Positions 47,452-58,980 of a stretch of 64,000 nt of DNA are shown here, in pieces. Source of the DNA: Owenia fusiformis. Taxonomy: Eukaryota > Annelida > Polychaeta > Sabellida > Oweniidae. Where the stretch lies: NCBI GenBank assembly GCA_903813345.2, contig CAIIXF020000002.1, positions 1,462,001 to 1,526,000 of the forward strand, given 5' to 3'. The position numbers were made by a program, and so were the translations under genes. Positions within the stretch are counted from its first letter, which is position 1; each line of letters starts with the position of its first letter. The notes below the pieces were generated by a model that saw only the letters and a program-made list of their open reading frames with translations, made no database searches and was not told where the DNA came from.

Positions 47452-50400
47452 CATATGCACCTATTTAAATCCCAAGAAAATAGCCGAAATCCAACATATA
47501 TGACAGTCCGAAATATGTTGCGATACTTTCCGTCCTTCTTTGACGTTGATATGTAGGTTTTTAGCATATCGGGCTCAGAATATGATACTTCCCATTGTCT
47601 AATTATTTTGACGACTAATTAATTAATTAAACAGAGATAGCATAACTATTCACATTATCATATATTTTAAATGAAGAAACTTCAAAAACTTAACATAAAT
47701 TGACTTAGAATTGCTAACAAAAAACGAGTCAGTGTTACCATTCTTTGGAGGGGAGTGTCTGTCTTTGAAATAGCATACTTTTTATCACTTCGAATTGGAC
47801 CAACTGTGTCTCATCAAGTTTCGACTATGAAAATTGCCATTGTAACTGGAGGAGCCCAGGGGATTGGAAAAGCAATATCCAAGTATTTACTGATGCTAGG
47901 AGCCAAAGTAAGTTCATGCGAAACATACATGTTTTATTTACTAATGATCTGCAAACCTTTTTATAACGCTAAGACGCCATCATGATAAACCATGACATCT
48001 CATTTCTTCTCAGCCCTGAGATGCCATGATATAATGAGCTTGATTTGGCAATCCAGGAGAGCCCAAAATTGGGGATTTTGAGATCTTTCATTCCAGCTCA
48101 TATTTCATTGGGGTCATTAAACCTGTGTACATGTGCCTGTGCTAATATATGCTGTTACATGCAATGCCTATTATGTAATGTATTGACATTAGGTAAATGA
48201 TTACATGATAACTATCACACTTATTTACAGTTATAACTCTTCCCATCTGATGTGCTCAGATCACAGAATATGCCTCATAATATCAGAGCATGTTTCAGGT
48301 GAAACAGAAAGATGCTATGAGTATCAGAATGCTAAGACGCAGGGGGCGGGACTATTTCAACCCCTTTGTCTTATTTATTCTTATATTTCATGGTTTTCGA
48401 AACATTTCAACAAAATAATGATTGGGGAACGTAAAAGAATATATATTTTATAAGTTGTGTGAAAATTGAGTACATCTGTGATGAAAACGGGGACTATCTT
48501 CTCCAAATGTTGGTAATTTTTTCATCTGCTCGCCGCAGTGTCTATTCCGAGACACTGCGTGGGAAATTGTTTGGAAACAGCTTTGTTATCTCGCTAATTC
48601 TCGAATTTCGTGAGATTTGCATATCACATTGTGTATTAGTATTCCATGTTACTCAAAGTGCTAGCATTAAATTTAATCATTGACTTCTAGGTTCACGTCT
48701 TGGTTAACATTCCTGAAGCTGTAAATGCAATATTAGCCATTTTAATATTTTGATGCATTATATACGGAGTGACAATGTCCGCGTAGGAGACATTGCAGTT
48801 AGCCACAAAATGTTCAATATTTGTATTACAACACCAGGTGTGCATTGCTGATGTGAACAAATTACAAGGCGAAAAAACAGTTAAAGAACTTGTGGATGCG
48901 TATGGGAACAACGCCAACTTTCAGCAATGTGACATAACAAGTAATGATGAGGTTAAAAGTAAGTTATTCTTCCTACAGTTATTAGGAAAACAAACCCAAC
49001 TTTCAAAAACTATATTTTAACGTGAAATGAACAATGCCTAACTCCAATGCCTGCAGGGGGGTCAATCAAACCCCCACCCTCTCTCGAGTTTTTGCAATTA
49101 TTTTGCGTCTCCCTTATTTTATTAGCTTGAACCACAGTTATACGACACTATTTGGCGTAAAACCAAGGTGATTGGAGGTAGAGGGCTAAAGTTATGATAG
49201 TTGGAACTTGATGCCTTTAAAATTGAAATTCATAAAATATTGATCGTTACTTTGTTTCTAATGCTCTAGAAAATACAAAAATAGGAGTATTGCTTTGCTT
49301 AAAATATAATAATTTAGCATATTGAATCATCTTTCCAATATGATTTATTTCATATAAAACCACACTAATGTAGCAACAATGACCTGTGTTTTATTTTTAA
49401 AAATATCCAGCTATAGCAAAGAGGAGTGCATTCTTTTTATATTGCTTTTTAAGAATGTACACTTGGCATAAGCTATTCAAAACCAGTGTGGCACAAACTA
49501 TGATTGACCGGATCATGCAGTGTCCTAAAGCTTTACTAATTATAACTTATTCACTCTTTCAATAGTTGAATAGTAAACACAAAATAAACTATGTTAAAAC
49601 TTTACCTGCCCTGTTAAATGTAGTGCACTGAAGCTTAACTAATTACATCCACTCACTTCTCAATACACTTACCTCATAGTTAATACAAAATAAATCAATA
49701 TTTCCTAAAATTGAATCATGGACCATTTACCTTTGATAACAGTCAGTATCCATTGTATGGTTTAAGTCGCCCCTTCGCCATTTTTTCTAATCCCGAAGAC
49801 TCATTGTTTATCTATTACACAATCAAGCCACTGACACTAGTTATTGGTCCATTGACAAATGTTTGTTTTTGTATTTGTATCCGTTGTTACAATATATATA
49901 CGTTTGTCGATTGGGCACTTTATTTGAAATGTTATATAATAGAAACTTATAACTAAAGAACCTTATAACTAATGAATAATGAAACAGTAATGACGCTATA
50001 TGACTCTACATTTCTAATAGGCAAAATTATAGGGGGAATCGAATGGGTAAAACATTTTTTTTCAGTAAGATAAGTATTTTAACAAGCGTCTAAAAGGGCA
50101 TTCGAAAGCACTTTTATAATTTATGGTCTCAGTCTAGCTCATTACTGATCCCATTCGTCCCAAGTAAGATCCCTGACGTTTGTTTTCCATGCATTGTATT
50201 CACAGTTGCAGTTGTCTTAGTGTCTGATAACTTTTACGTATTCAGTATTCTTGAAGATTCATGTATGTTTTTGTGTAGTTTATAATTCGTTTATTAGATT
50301 TAATGAAGGCTACAACAGAAACGTTTGGTGACGTCACAATCATGGTGAACAACGCTGGCATTATGGATGAGATTAACATTTCCCGAGTTATTGCGGTCAA

Positions 50401-50707
50401 CCTGGTAGGTTATACAACATAATTTTTCGATGAATATCTAAGCAAAAGTCTCAAATGGAAGGAACAAAATGCTTAAAACTTTTTAGGTTTTAATTTCTGA
50501 CGTTTCTGTTTTTACTCAACCTCCATCCATCTTTGAAAATAATCCAGTTACACACTGAATTACTCCATGAATCATACAAACTTTAATGTACTCTGAGAAC
50601 TCTGCAATTACATCTGTAATCGAGTCATATGTTAATATAATATGAATAAATAACTGTTCCTTTGAAAACTTAAATGTTAATTGATATTGCAACACTATCC
50701 TTGGTAA

Positions 50708-50786
50708 GAAGGCCCAGATACAATGTACGATGATTGCACTGGAGTTCATGGGTCGCAACAATGGGGGAAAGGTGGAACTATTGTTA
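50708..50786 (+). pseudogene. Partial duplicate of SDR exon 4
   Basis: AQIQCTMIALEFMGRNNGGK and GGTIV are encoded about 110 bp before the functional exon 4 (50818-50914). It keeps CTTGGTAAG before it, but lacks the catalytic-Ser end and the donor. It resembles exon 4 of the first SDR gene (IRC/IQC, GRNNGG) more than its own neighbour (GLNNGG). Confidence 0.8.
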
Positions 50787-52769
50787 AAATAGCAAAATAT
50801 ATCTCATTTTTGTTTAGGAGGCCCAGCTACAATGTACGATGATTGCACTGGAGTTCATGGGTCTCAACAACGGCGGCAAAGGTGGAACGATTATATTTAC
50901 TTCGTCAGTTGTTGGTGAGTCAATATTAATATCATAAACGAGTCAAATTATTTTTAATGAAGCAGGTCAACATAGAGCAAGCTATTGGAACGAAGTATAG
51001 CAATTTGATTTATAAATAAGTTCATTATAAACGATGCTATATTTTGATTTAATATTTTGACACTTCCTGCACTATGTAGGTTGTTGTAAGATGTAAGATA
51101 TTTCCTCTGCCATCTGCTGAATTATTTAGTTCCTTCTAAATTTTTCCGCCTAACTGTGCTGCCGTGGGTCATTACCACTGATCGAGTAGATCACGTTCCA
51201 AGCCTTTGGAAATGTCATTCAGATGACATTTTGTTGTCCAAAAGACCAAGAAGACTCGGGAAGATAAGTGACTCAGTATCCTAATAGCATTAATCAAACA
51301 GGGAGTATTACATTCACATGTGAGACTGTAGTTGAAGGAAAAGTGACATTTTTGAATGTTTTCTAACATTTTTGAATGCTTTCTAAGACGATGTACGGCA
51401 TATACTTTTGAAGCAACAGTTTATAGGAAATCAGCACACACAGCACAATATCATGTTAGATAGAAACAATGACATTACCAACAACCGATCAGACAAAATT
51501 AAGGAACCGGTGTAAAAGGGTATGAGGTCCTATTAAATTATTGTCCTACTTTCCATTGATTTATATGGTGACCTAAATACTCTTTCCTCCCCAGGGGACC
51601 ATAATTTCTTTCACACCGGAACATTGTAAAGGATGCACTGACTGAGTTTTGTTATTTAGAGGCTTAATTGTCTATTTTTTTACAGTTATTGTGACGTCGT
51701 AAAATTCGTATCTATCAAGTGGCCAATCACAGTTACGCCCACCTCTGCTCTGTCTCTGCAAAGTGAATAGATTTGATGAGCATTACGTATACTATTTTTT
51801 CTTCAATGTGTTTTTAGGTCTTGTACAAACAGGTGTTATGGTAATGTACTCAGCCGCGAAGCATGGACTCATAAGGTTTGTTCGTAGCATAGCGGTAAGA
51901 CGAGTGCATAATATTAAATACTTAACCATCTCTAGTAAAGGATCACATGGTAGATAGATGTTCATCATTTTGTTTCAGTAAGTAGCTACATTGATGACCA
52001 AATTTGAGAAGTCGGGTTTTTGGCTTTTTCGATTTTTTTACATGTAATGTCCCAAAACTCTCCCAAGCTGAAGAGAGATATACACTGAACATTATATTTA
52101 ACAAAATAAAATTTCTCAAATCCTTCATACTAGCGTTTACATGATGTATTACTTACGAGTTTGAGTTCTAATTTTGATAAAATGAAGTAGGGGCAATCTC
52201 AGCCAGCCAGGTTTGTTGATTTTTATGGTAAGTGGTGAATTATTCCCGTTTGCGAAATATCAAATAATCTGATTGGTTTAAACTACACTCACGCACGCGC
52301 ACACGTCCCATTTTTCTCGACCTTTTTCAGTTTCATTAAATTTCGCGAAACGAAAACAGGTCCAATAAAATAGCGGACTAAATGAAGAATTTAGAGTAAT
52401 ATCGAGATCTTATAAAATGTTTTGCGAATAACTTTTGTTACTTTTAGGCGTTCTATCATGAGACAAGAGTCTAAGGCGCCTATAGGCTAGTACGTTTTGG
52501 AGATAACGCGGCATTCAGTTTGAAACCCCAACGCTTTTTTATTACTGTACAAACTGTAAAAAATGTTCACACCTAATATGGGCAGGAATTAAATTCACTG
52601 GTTTAAATTTTCAATTTTTTTATTCAGCAGTAATATTACATACATTTAATACAATATTCTTTCAACTTGATATCCTTTTGGATTATAATTCCATTTCAAT
52701 TCAATTATTTCTATCATAAGAAAAAAAAGCATAATAACTGCAAGCATTCATAAATGAAAACTGTTTATA

Positions 52770-54035
52770 CACTCCCCTCCATAAGTTTGGCAACCTTTGC
52801 TCCCCTTTGAACTACGTGTTGAAGCCTCTTTACATTTGAATTTTTATTTACTTAACCTGCGGTGTAAATAATTCAACTATTAATGGAAACGTATAATTTG
52901 ACTTTATTTCCAATACCTCCAATGTTTTTCAATATTTTCCTCAATTGCAATAGGTCGAACATTTATGATTTTGATGAATTTTTGAAAATCGTCATTCCCA
53001 TGTAAACCAATGGGAAATGGTGGGTTCGGGGCAATTCAGAATTAAGGATATCTATTCAGTAAAAGATTCAGCAAAAAAATATTTGTATATAGAAAATTGA
53101 ATTGTCTAACTTTTTCGTACACTAAGTGTTCAGTTTACTTGATGAATACTAAAGTAAAAGAGCTTCAAAGTCATTTTTGAAAATCATTTTTCGCCTCCTG
53201 TGTTATTTCAATGGGAGAGTTTTTTGAAAACAATTTTGACTTTCAAGACCTATAACTTTTTTGAACCTGAAGAAAAGTATCAATTTCTTAAATAAAGTTA
53301 GCAAATTCAATAACGCAGTAGGTACAGTTACCAGTTTCAACACCAGGTGGCTCGCTCGGGTCAGATAGCGTGGCGGGTAAAGTAGAAAGTTCCCTTTAAC
53401 TTAAATTGCATAGGTTTTAGTAGTTCAATTTTCATATAGCCCTTATGTATCGAATAATTATGCAAATTTAAGTATGTCCAGTAAAATAAAATGTTAGATG
53501 TCCAACACAAGAAAAGATATTTCACTTTTTGTGATTTTGTAATATGAGGTCTATAGGCAATCAACCCGAATTTTCAAAAAATATTAAATTCTCAAAGTTG
53601 ATAAACAATTTTCGAAACCATATTTTTAGATGAATTTTTACATGAAGATTTCAAATATTACATCACTTTGACTGAATTTTGAATATTTAATGACGCATCT
53701 AGTCTATTGCCTATCCAACTTGTATTTTTTGCAAGGATTCAGATGGATGGATCTTCTGTCATATGACTTGCGGCAAACCTATCATTTCCCATTGGTTAAC
53801 AAGGGAATGTCGATTTTCAAAAATTCATCAATTTTATCATCAATTTTCGACCTATTGTAATTGAGGAAAATAATTGAGAAAATTTGGAGGTATTGGAAAT
53901 AAAGTCAAATTACGTTTCCATCAATAGTATAAGTATTTTCATCGCAGGTTAAGTAAATAAAAATTCAAAGGTAAAGAGGCTTGAACACGTAGTCCAATGG
54001 GGGAGCAAAGGTTGCCAAACTTATGGAGGGGAGTG
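52770..54035. mobile_element. TA-flanked long-TIR element in intron 5 of the second SDR gene (1266 bp)
   Basis: Ends are CACTCCCCTCCATAAGTTTG and its reverse complement, with TA at 52768-52769 and 54036-54037. Inverted similarity extends about 260 bp inward (TACTTAACCTGC, TTTATTTCCAATACCTCC, ACCAATGGGAAATG and inverses). Related ends occur at about 11832 and, as TGGAGGGGAGTGT, just before the second SDR gene at about 47746. No transposase. Confidence 0.82.
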
Positions 54036-54434
54036 TACATTACAGTACTGTAATAAATATTTCGAATTCACACTGATAAAGAATGTTGATTGACCTTAAA
54101 GATGGGTCATAGTACCCACCCGAGAGTCTTTTAGAGGATAAGTGTACATAGGCAATGGTTGAACTTAAAATACATATATTTCAGTTAAGTCCCAGGGTAG
54201 AGGACTGGGGAGTACGATTCAACGCTGTGTGTCCCATAAAAGTAGAAACAGACTTATCCCGCGACGAGGCCATGTGTAAAGCAGTAGGAGATCCGGTTGT
54301 TCGTGACCAACTTCTTAAAGAATTACAAACAACATTCAGTGTTGACCTCAAGTAAGTTGTCAAATCATTTCATTTGAACGAACGATAGCGTTATAGCGAT
54401 TATTGTAAATCCACCCGTGCTAGACTTACAATGA

Positions 54435-56094
54435 TTTCGAACAAATCAAAGTTTTCTTCAAATAAGCCAATTGAAAAAAATCATATAATTAAAAAGGATT
54501 ACAATAAAAACGAAAAATGAAAAATTTGATAAAAAGGTTTCCCTCGTCATACAACAAGTATAATCGCGTGTAAAGTATAACTGAAAACACCCTTTCCCCT
54601 TTCTAGTCGGACAAATAATAGCAACTAGAGTATATCCTGTAAAAACTTCATGAAAAAATACTGTAAATTTGAAATCGGGAAAAAGGGTAGTGACTTGTTT
54701 GACGCTTTAAAGAAGGGAAGGGGCAGTGTGTCCTGTTAACAATCAAAGATTCGAAAAGGAAAATCCGACTACGGACAAAAATACAAAACTGGACATGAAT
54801 ATTCTAAAATAATTCCACGGTTGGTTGCAAAGTTCCTGAACTGTGGCTAATTGAACAATGTGAACCAAATGACAAAGATTGGTATGGGATAAACAGATCA
54901 TCATATAGTCGGCTCGGGATATTTGGATTATTTCTTGGCCAATATAATATATCTACCCTCTCGGGCAAATATATTTTATTCTTGATTGGCCTCGGAATAA
55001 TCCCAATATCCTGAACCTCATATAGGATAATCTCTATGTATGTAAAACCTTGTCATGTACTATACATAATAATTTTAAAGAAAAATCATATCCTACACAA
55101 GAATGCTTCGATTTCGATTGAAAACCTTTTGTTTTCTTGTGGAGTAAGAGGCAAAAACTGACCCCAGGTTTTTTGCATTTAAAGACATGTATCTACAGGG
55201 TGTGCCAAAAAAATTTGCAACTTTTTTAAAAGGCGCACCCTGTACTATATAGAATGTTGGTTCCAAATCAGCAACTATATCTTGCAATTGATGTATCAGT
55301 TTTTCTGAGCATTTAATAATACAAATAAATAAAGAAATACAATATGGAAAGTTACTAAAACGATGATTTTACATCTTGCTCATTCTATCATGTTCAATTA
55401 TCCAATTATGATTTTGCATGATATATCAGTAACATTATTTGACATTCATTTTCCTTTGCGTTTATTTATATTGTATGGTTCAAATATCTAATGTACATGG
55501 TGATTCTAATACATTAATACTATTAATATACGCAGCTGTTTCTCACAATTGCAATTTATAGTTTTCAATGACAAGAATTTATCGAAACTCTACTAAAATG
55601 ATAACGTAACTTAACTATTTAAAACACACCCTGTAATGTCCGATTGCAATTTCTCTATCAAATCAAAATTATCAAATCAATAAAAAAATAATTTTCTGAT
55701 TGGAGGATTTCTTCCTTCCAGACATATCTCCCTTCCTTTATAATTGTGATGATTGTAAGGTGAAGTATCCGGAAAATTGATATGATTGAAACCCCGTGTT
55801 AAGTTAGCGGCGACAAAGATTGAATATGGATTGAAAAACATCAGACGCAGACTACAAACAAATACAATTCATGCTTACAATCTAAGAATTGTCCAAATGT
55901 CTATCTTCTTGCTGACTCAGCTGAAAGAGTCCGTAATCTGAAGTCTTCAATTGTTGCTATTGCATAAAAAGTAATTAAACAATTAAATAATCAATTTCAA
56001 ATTTCACTCAAAATATTGATTTTGCCTTGCAACTACCTAAACAAGATATCAATCGAATTACTGAACTTACAAAAAAACAAGGGATGGGGAAATG
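54435..56094. other. Intergenic stretch with two small hairpin repeats
   Basis: About 54893-55036 is an imperfect palindrome (GGCTCGGGATATTTGGATTA against its inverse, centred near TCTACCCTCTCGGGCA). About 55197-55243 is a minimal hairpin, TACAGGGTGTGCC, a short spacer and GGCGCACCCTGTA. ACACACCCTGTAATG at about 55625 may be a lone end of the same family. No gene is recognised. Confidence 0.5.
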
Positions 56095-56482
56095 AGAGGT
56101 TTCGATATGGTGAACTGAATTCTGTAAAAACACGGTCCTTTATGTAATGTTGACCGATGAGAAATGCGAAAATTATTTATATATATTTTATATAACTGTT
56201 TTGTTATCATTTTTGTTTTTCAGTGCACTTGTTTTTTGTTCCTTTCTATCGATTCTTGAGAATGAAATGTCTTTCCGAACCTTGTTCGAACAAAAAAGCA
56301 ACATTTTCTTAGACCGTTCAATATTATAGTTATACAAAGGAACCCCCCAAAATAAGTAAAATAAGTAAAACCTTTTATTTCATTAACAATGTACTTTTTT
56401 AAAATCTCCCAAACGTTCCTTTGTACAATCACAATATTGAGAGCCCTAAACACATTATGTTTATGTCGTTTTGTTCCAATGC
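56095..56482. repeat. Dispersed repeat R, interrupted copy, left part
   Basis: Matches 22055-22525; the match resumes at 58517 after a 2.0-kb insertion. Confidence 0.7.
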
Positions 56483-58516
56483 ACAGTATTGTAAATGCTA
56501 GCATATCGGGCCACTTAAATGTCAGCCGTCATTAATCACTCCAGCTATAGCGTTGTGTGTAGAATATTATCATTATATTAAAATATTATGTTAAAATATT
56601 TAATTACAGTGTCACTAGTTTTAAAAGTATATATACAATGTCAAATACAAAGTAAACTAAAACACTACCAGCCGGTGTCGACTAATGAGGCACTTAGGTC
56701 CTTCTACAATCTGGAACAATGTCCATTAAATAAATATACTGTTCTATAATATACAATTGTTGCACTGTTCAAATAATATCAGCATGTTTTTAGAGTAAGC
56801 ATTTTAAGTTGACTAGAATAAATATATGTTGATCAGTTGTTTTGATCATTTCAGAAGTTCAGAAGTTAGTTTATAGAACAGCGTGATCAATGTTGGTTCA
56901 TTTCACTGAAGTGGTTATTCTTTAAGCTGCTTCACAACTGAGCAAATCATTTAGGATTGAATTATTTACACAAAGATGGTCACACTTTAGAGCAAAAATA
57001 TTAAAAGGTTTGACAGTGAAATAAAACTTTGTCAAATAGTAAATTTAAGAAAAATTAATTTGTCACATGTTCATCCGAAAATAAAGTTCGGTTAAGTTGA
57101 ATTGACGGAGATACAGATGTTTGAAAACACGATGGTATATATATTTTAATTGCAAAGATATAATGTGATCAATATATGTTAGTAAGTTCAATTTCATCAC
57201 TTAATGAAAATATCGGAGGTTTTAGGAAGGTAAAGCAACCTTCACATACCTTAACCAAAAGTTTCCTCTGCTAATTTTATAAGATGAGAGTGTCATGAAC
57301 AATATCTGCAATTTTCATTATTTTTCATAGTCTAATTTTTAAAAAAAACATCAATAAAAACATGACTTACAATAAGAAATGAAAGAAATTTGCATTGGAG
57401 AGCATTTACCCATTATCACTTGTCATCTAAATGAGCTTAGAAAATGTAATTGTACTAAATATTAATACCGAGATGTGGGAACTTAATTGTCTTTTTATCT
57501 ATGTAACTTTTAATGTCATTATACTCTTAATTGAGAATATATGAGGAAAAAACTTGATGGTTTAATGTTAAAGCTGAGTTTCAGCAGTTAAGATTTTACT
57601 GCTATGAGAGCCAAGTAAACATTAATGTTAAGCCGCGCAATGCAGGCAATTAATCATCTTACCCCCCTATCACACCAAACTAGTTCTTACCCGTTCTTGC
57701 CAGTCCTACGAAAACGTCGTAAAACGGGCTCAATCTGGCTGTGGTCTGGAAATATGTCTGAAATAATTAGCTTCTTCGTCCTTAAACAGTCTTCAATACG
57801 TCCATCTCGTTCGCAGTTCGTTCAGGTCCCACCACGTCGGTGTGCAACGTCGTAGAACGCGTCCCTTAGTCTAGAAGGTCAACATGACCTGATTACAGAA
57901 CGGCATGGTCGCCATCGAACTTTGAATGATTCAAAATTCTAAAATCACATTCCCGTCGGAGAACGTTCATAAAGTTCGTAAATATACCTTAGGAAGTTGC
58001 TACGTTCATTCCATTCGCACACAGTTTCAAACCAGTTTTGAAGAACGCAGTGGCAACTTGTTTGGTGTGATAGCTATATTTTTGCTAACTCGTTCTTAAG
58101 CAGTGTTAAATACGTTCTTAATCAGTTTAAACCCGTTTGTAATTAGTTCTACCTCGTTCTCAACACGTCCTCAGACAGTTCAACTCGTTGTTAAAACGTC
58201 CCTAGTAAGATTGAAGTACGACGGTTCCGTTCGTAGTACGTCCAGCTCGTCGTTAGTACGTTGTCACTCGTTCTAATTGTATAACGTGACGACCCCGAGT
58301 ACATTTTGAGCATTGTCTAAGTTCTAGAGGACCTACCCGTTCGAGTACGTTCGATGAAGTTTGTAAATAGATCCCAAACGGTTCTTAGTACGTCCAGTCC
58401 GTTCGTACACAGTTAAAGCCCGTTTTCGAGAACGTAGTGAGAACTAGTTTGGTGTGATAGTAGGGTTAGCTCTAGCATAGCCTGACATTAATCTGGACAA
58501 GGAAAACAGGACTGTG
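56483..58516. mobile_element. 2034-bp insertion with CACAGT termini and AATG duplication
   Basis: Comparison with the uninterrupted copy of repeat R at 22.5 kb defines the insertion. It starts CACAGTATTG, ends as the reverse complement of CACAGTCCTG, and is flanked by AATG (56479-56482 and 58517-58520). CAC-type ends with a 4-bp duplication recall Chapaev-like elements, but the terminal repeat is only six bases and no transposase is seen. MITE copy C lies inside it. Confidence 0.6.
57662..58465. mobile_element. MITE of the CTATCACACCAAACT family, copy C
   Basis: The left end is CCCCCCTATCACACCAAACT and the right end is the reverse of CCCTACTATCACACCAAACT, flanked by TTA on both sides (57659-57661, 58466-58468). 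A 3-bp TTA duplication suggests PIF/Harbinger-type mobilisation. It is inverted relative to copies A and B. Confidence 0.8.
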
Positions 58517-58590
58517 AATGAGGTTAGGATAGATGTTTAATTTCATTCCGAACATATGATACCAGAAACAAAAGAAGTTCCACATGAAAA
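58517..58590. repeat. Dispersed repeat R, interrupted copy, right part
   Basis: Continues the match to about 22526-22610 (AGATGTTTAATTTCATTCCG against AGATGTTTCATTTCATTCCG; AACAAAAGAAGT). Confidence 0.65.
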
Positions 58591-58980
58591 CTATAGCTCA
58601 AAAATGCCTCATGTACACTATTATAAATATTTCATATTAATTCATATTTCAACACAAGTATGTAATGGTTATTACATAAATAGCATTGCTTCACCATTAT
58701 TAATTTGAATAAACGTTATCCATTCATGTAGCAATAGGTAATTTTAAGCTTAAAATTGGATGCGAAGCCGGGTGTTTGAAGTGCGATGCATGTTTACTAT
58801 GTTACAGTGACCTCTAAATGGGTGTCACGTGAAAATGTTGTAAATTTATAATCTGAATCAGTAAACATCATCCGCTTAACGTAATCAAGGTGATCTTTTG
58901 ATGGTTCGTCTTAAGTAGCTTTTTAGCGTCTGATAACCAGGCGTCTGAGGAACACATACCAGTACCTACTTCTCAACATT

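Larger units (their letters stand above)
43932..47475. mobile_element. Large TIR element (diverged arms) hosting two nested elements
   Basis: The left arm (about 43935-44210) and the inverted right arm (about 46160-46390) share long stretches: CAATGCATTACCTCC against CAATGCATCACATCA, and TTTGAGACAGGGACGATGCA against TTTGAGACAGGGAGGATGCA. The right arm resumes after the Transib-like copy 2 at 47452 (GCACCTATTTAAAT), so that copy jumped into this arm. The interior contains a smaller inverted-repeat element (about 45697-46140) around a reading-frame remnant. Confidence 0.6.
47827..54434 (+). pseudogene. Second SDR (HPGD-like) gene with a truncated last exon
   Basis: Exons 47827-47907, 48838-48958, 50298-50404, 50818-50914, 51818-51894 and 54185-54351 match exons 1-6 of the first SDR gene in length and phase (exon 1 is four codons shorter), with intact splice sites. 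It keeps TGGAQGIG, CIADVN, NNAG, the Ser in FTSSVVG, YSAAK and the tetrad Asn (IAVNL). Exon 7 is almost wholly deleted: only its last ten codons and stop survive at about 54402-54434, joined to about 45 bp of intron 6. Reading through the exon 6 donor gives AAG TAA, hence 217 residues lacking the C-terminal 41. A stable product is uncertain, but no other defect is seen. Confidence 0.82.

Noticed and set aside
47755-47826. Upstream extension of the second SDR gene from GTG at 47755
   Set aside because: Begins with GTG, not used as a start in animal genes, and adds residues with no match in the paralogue; the ATG at 47827 matches the first gene.
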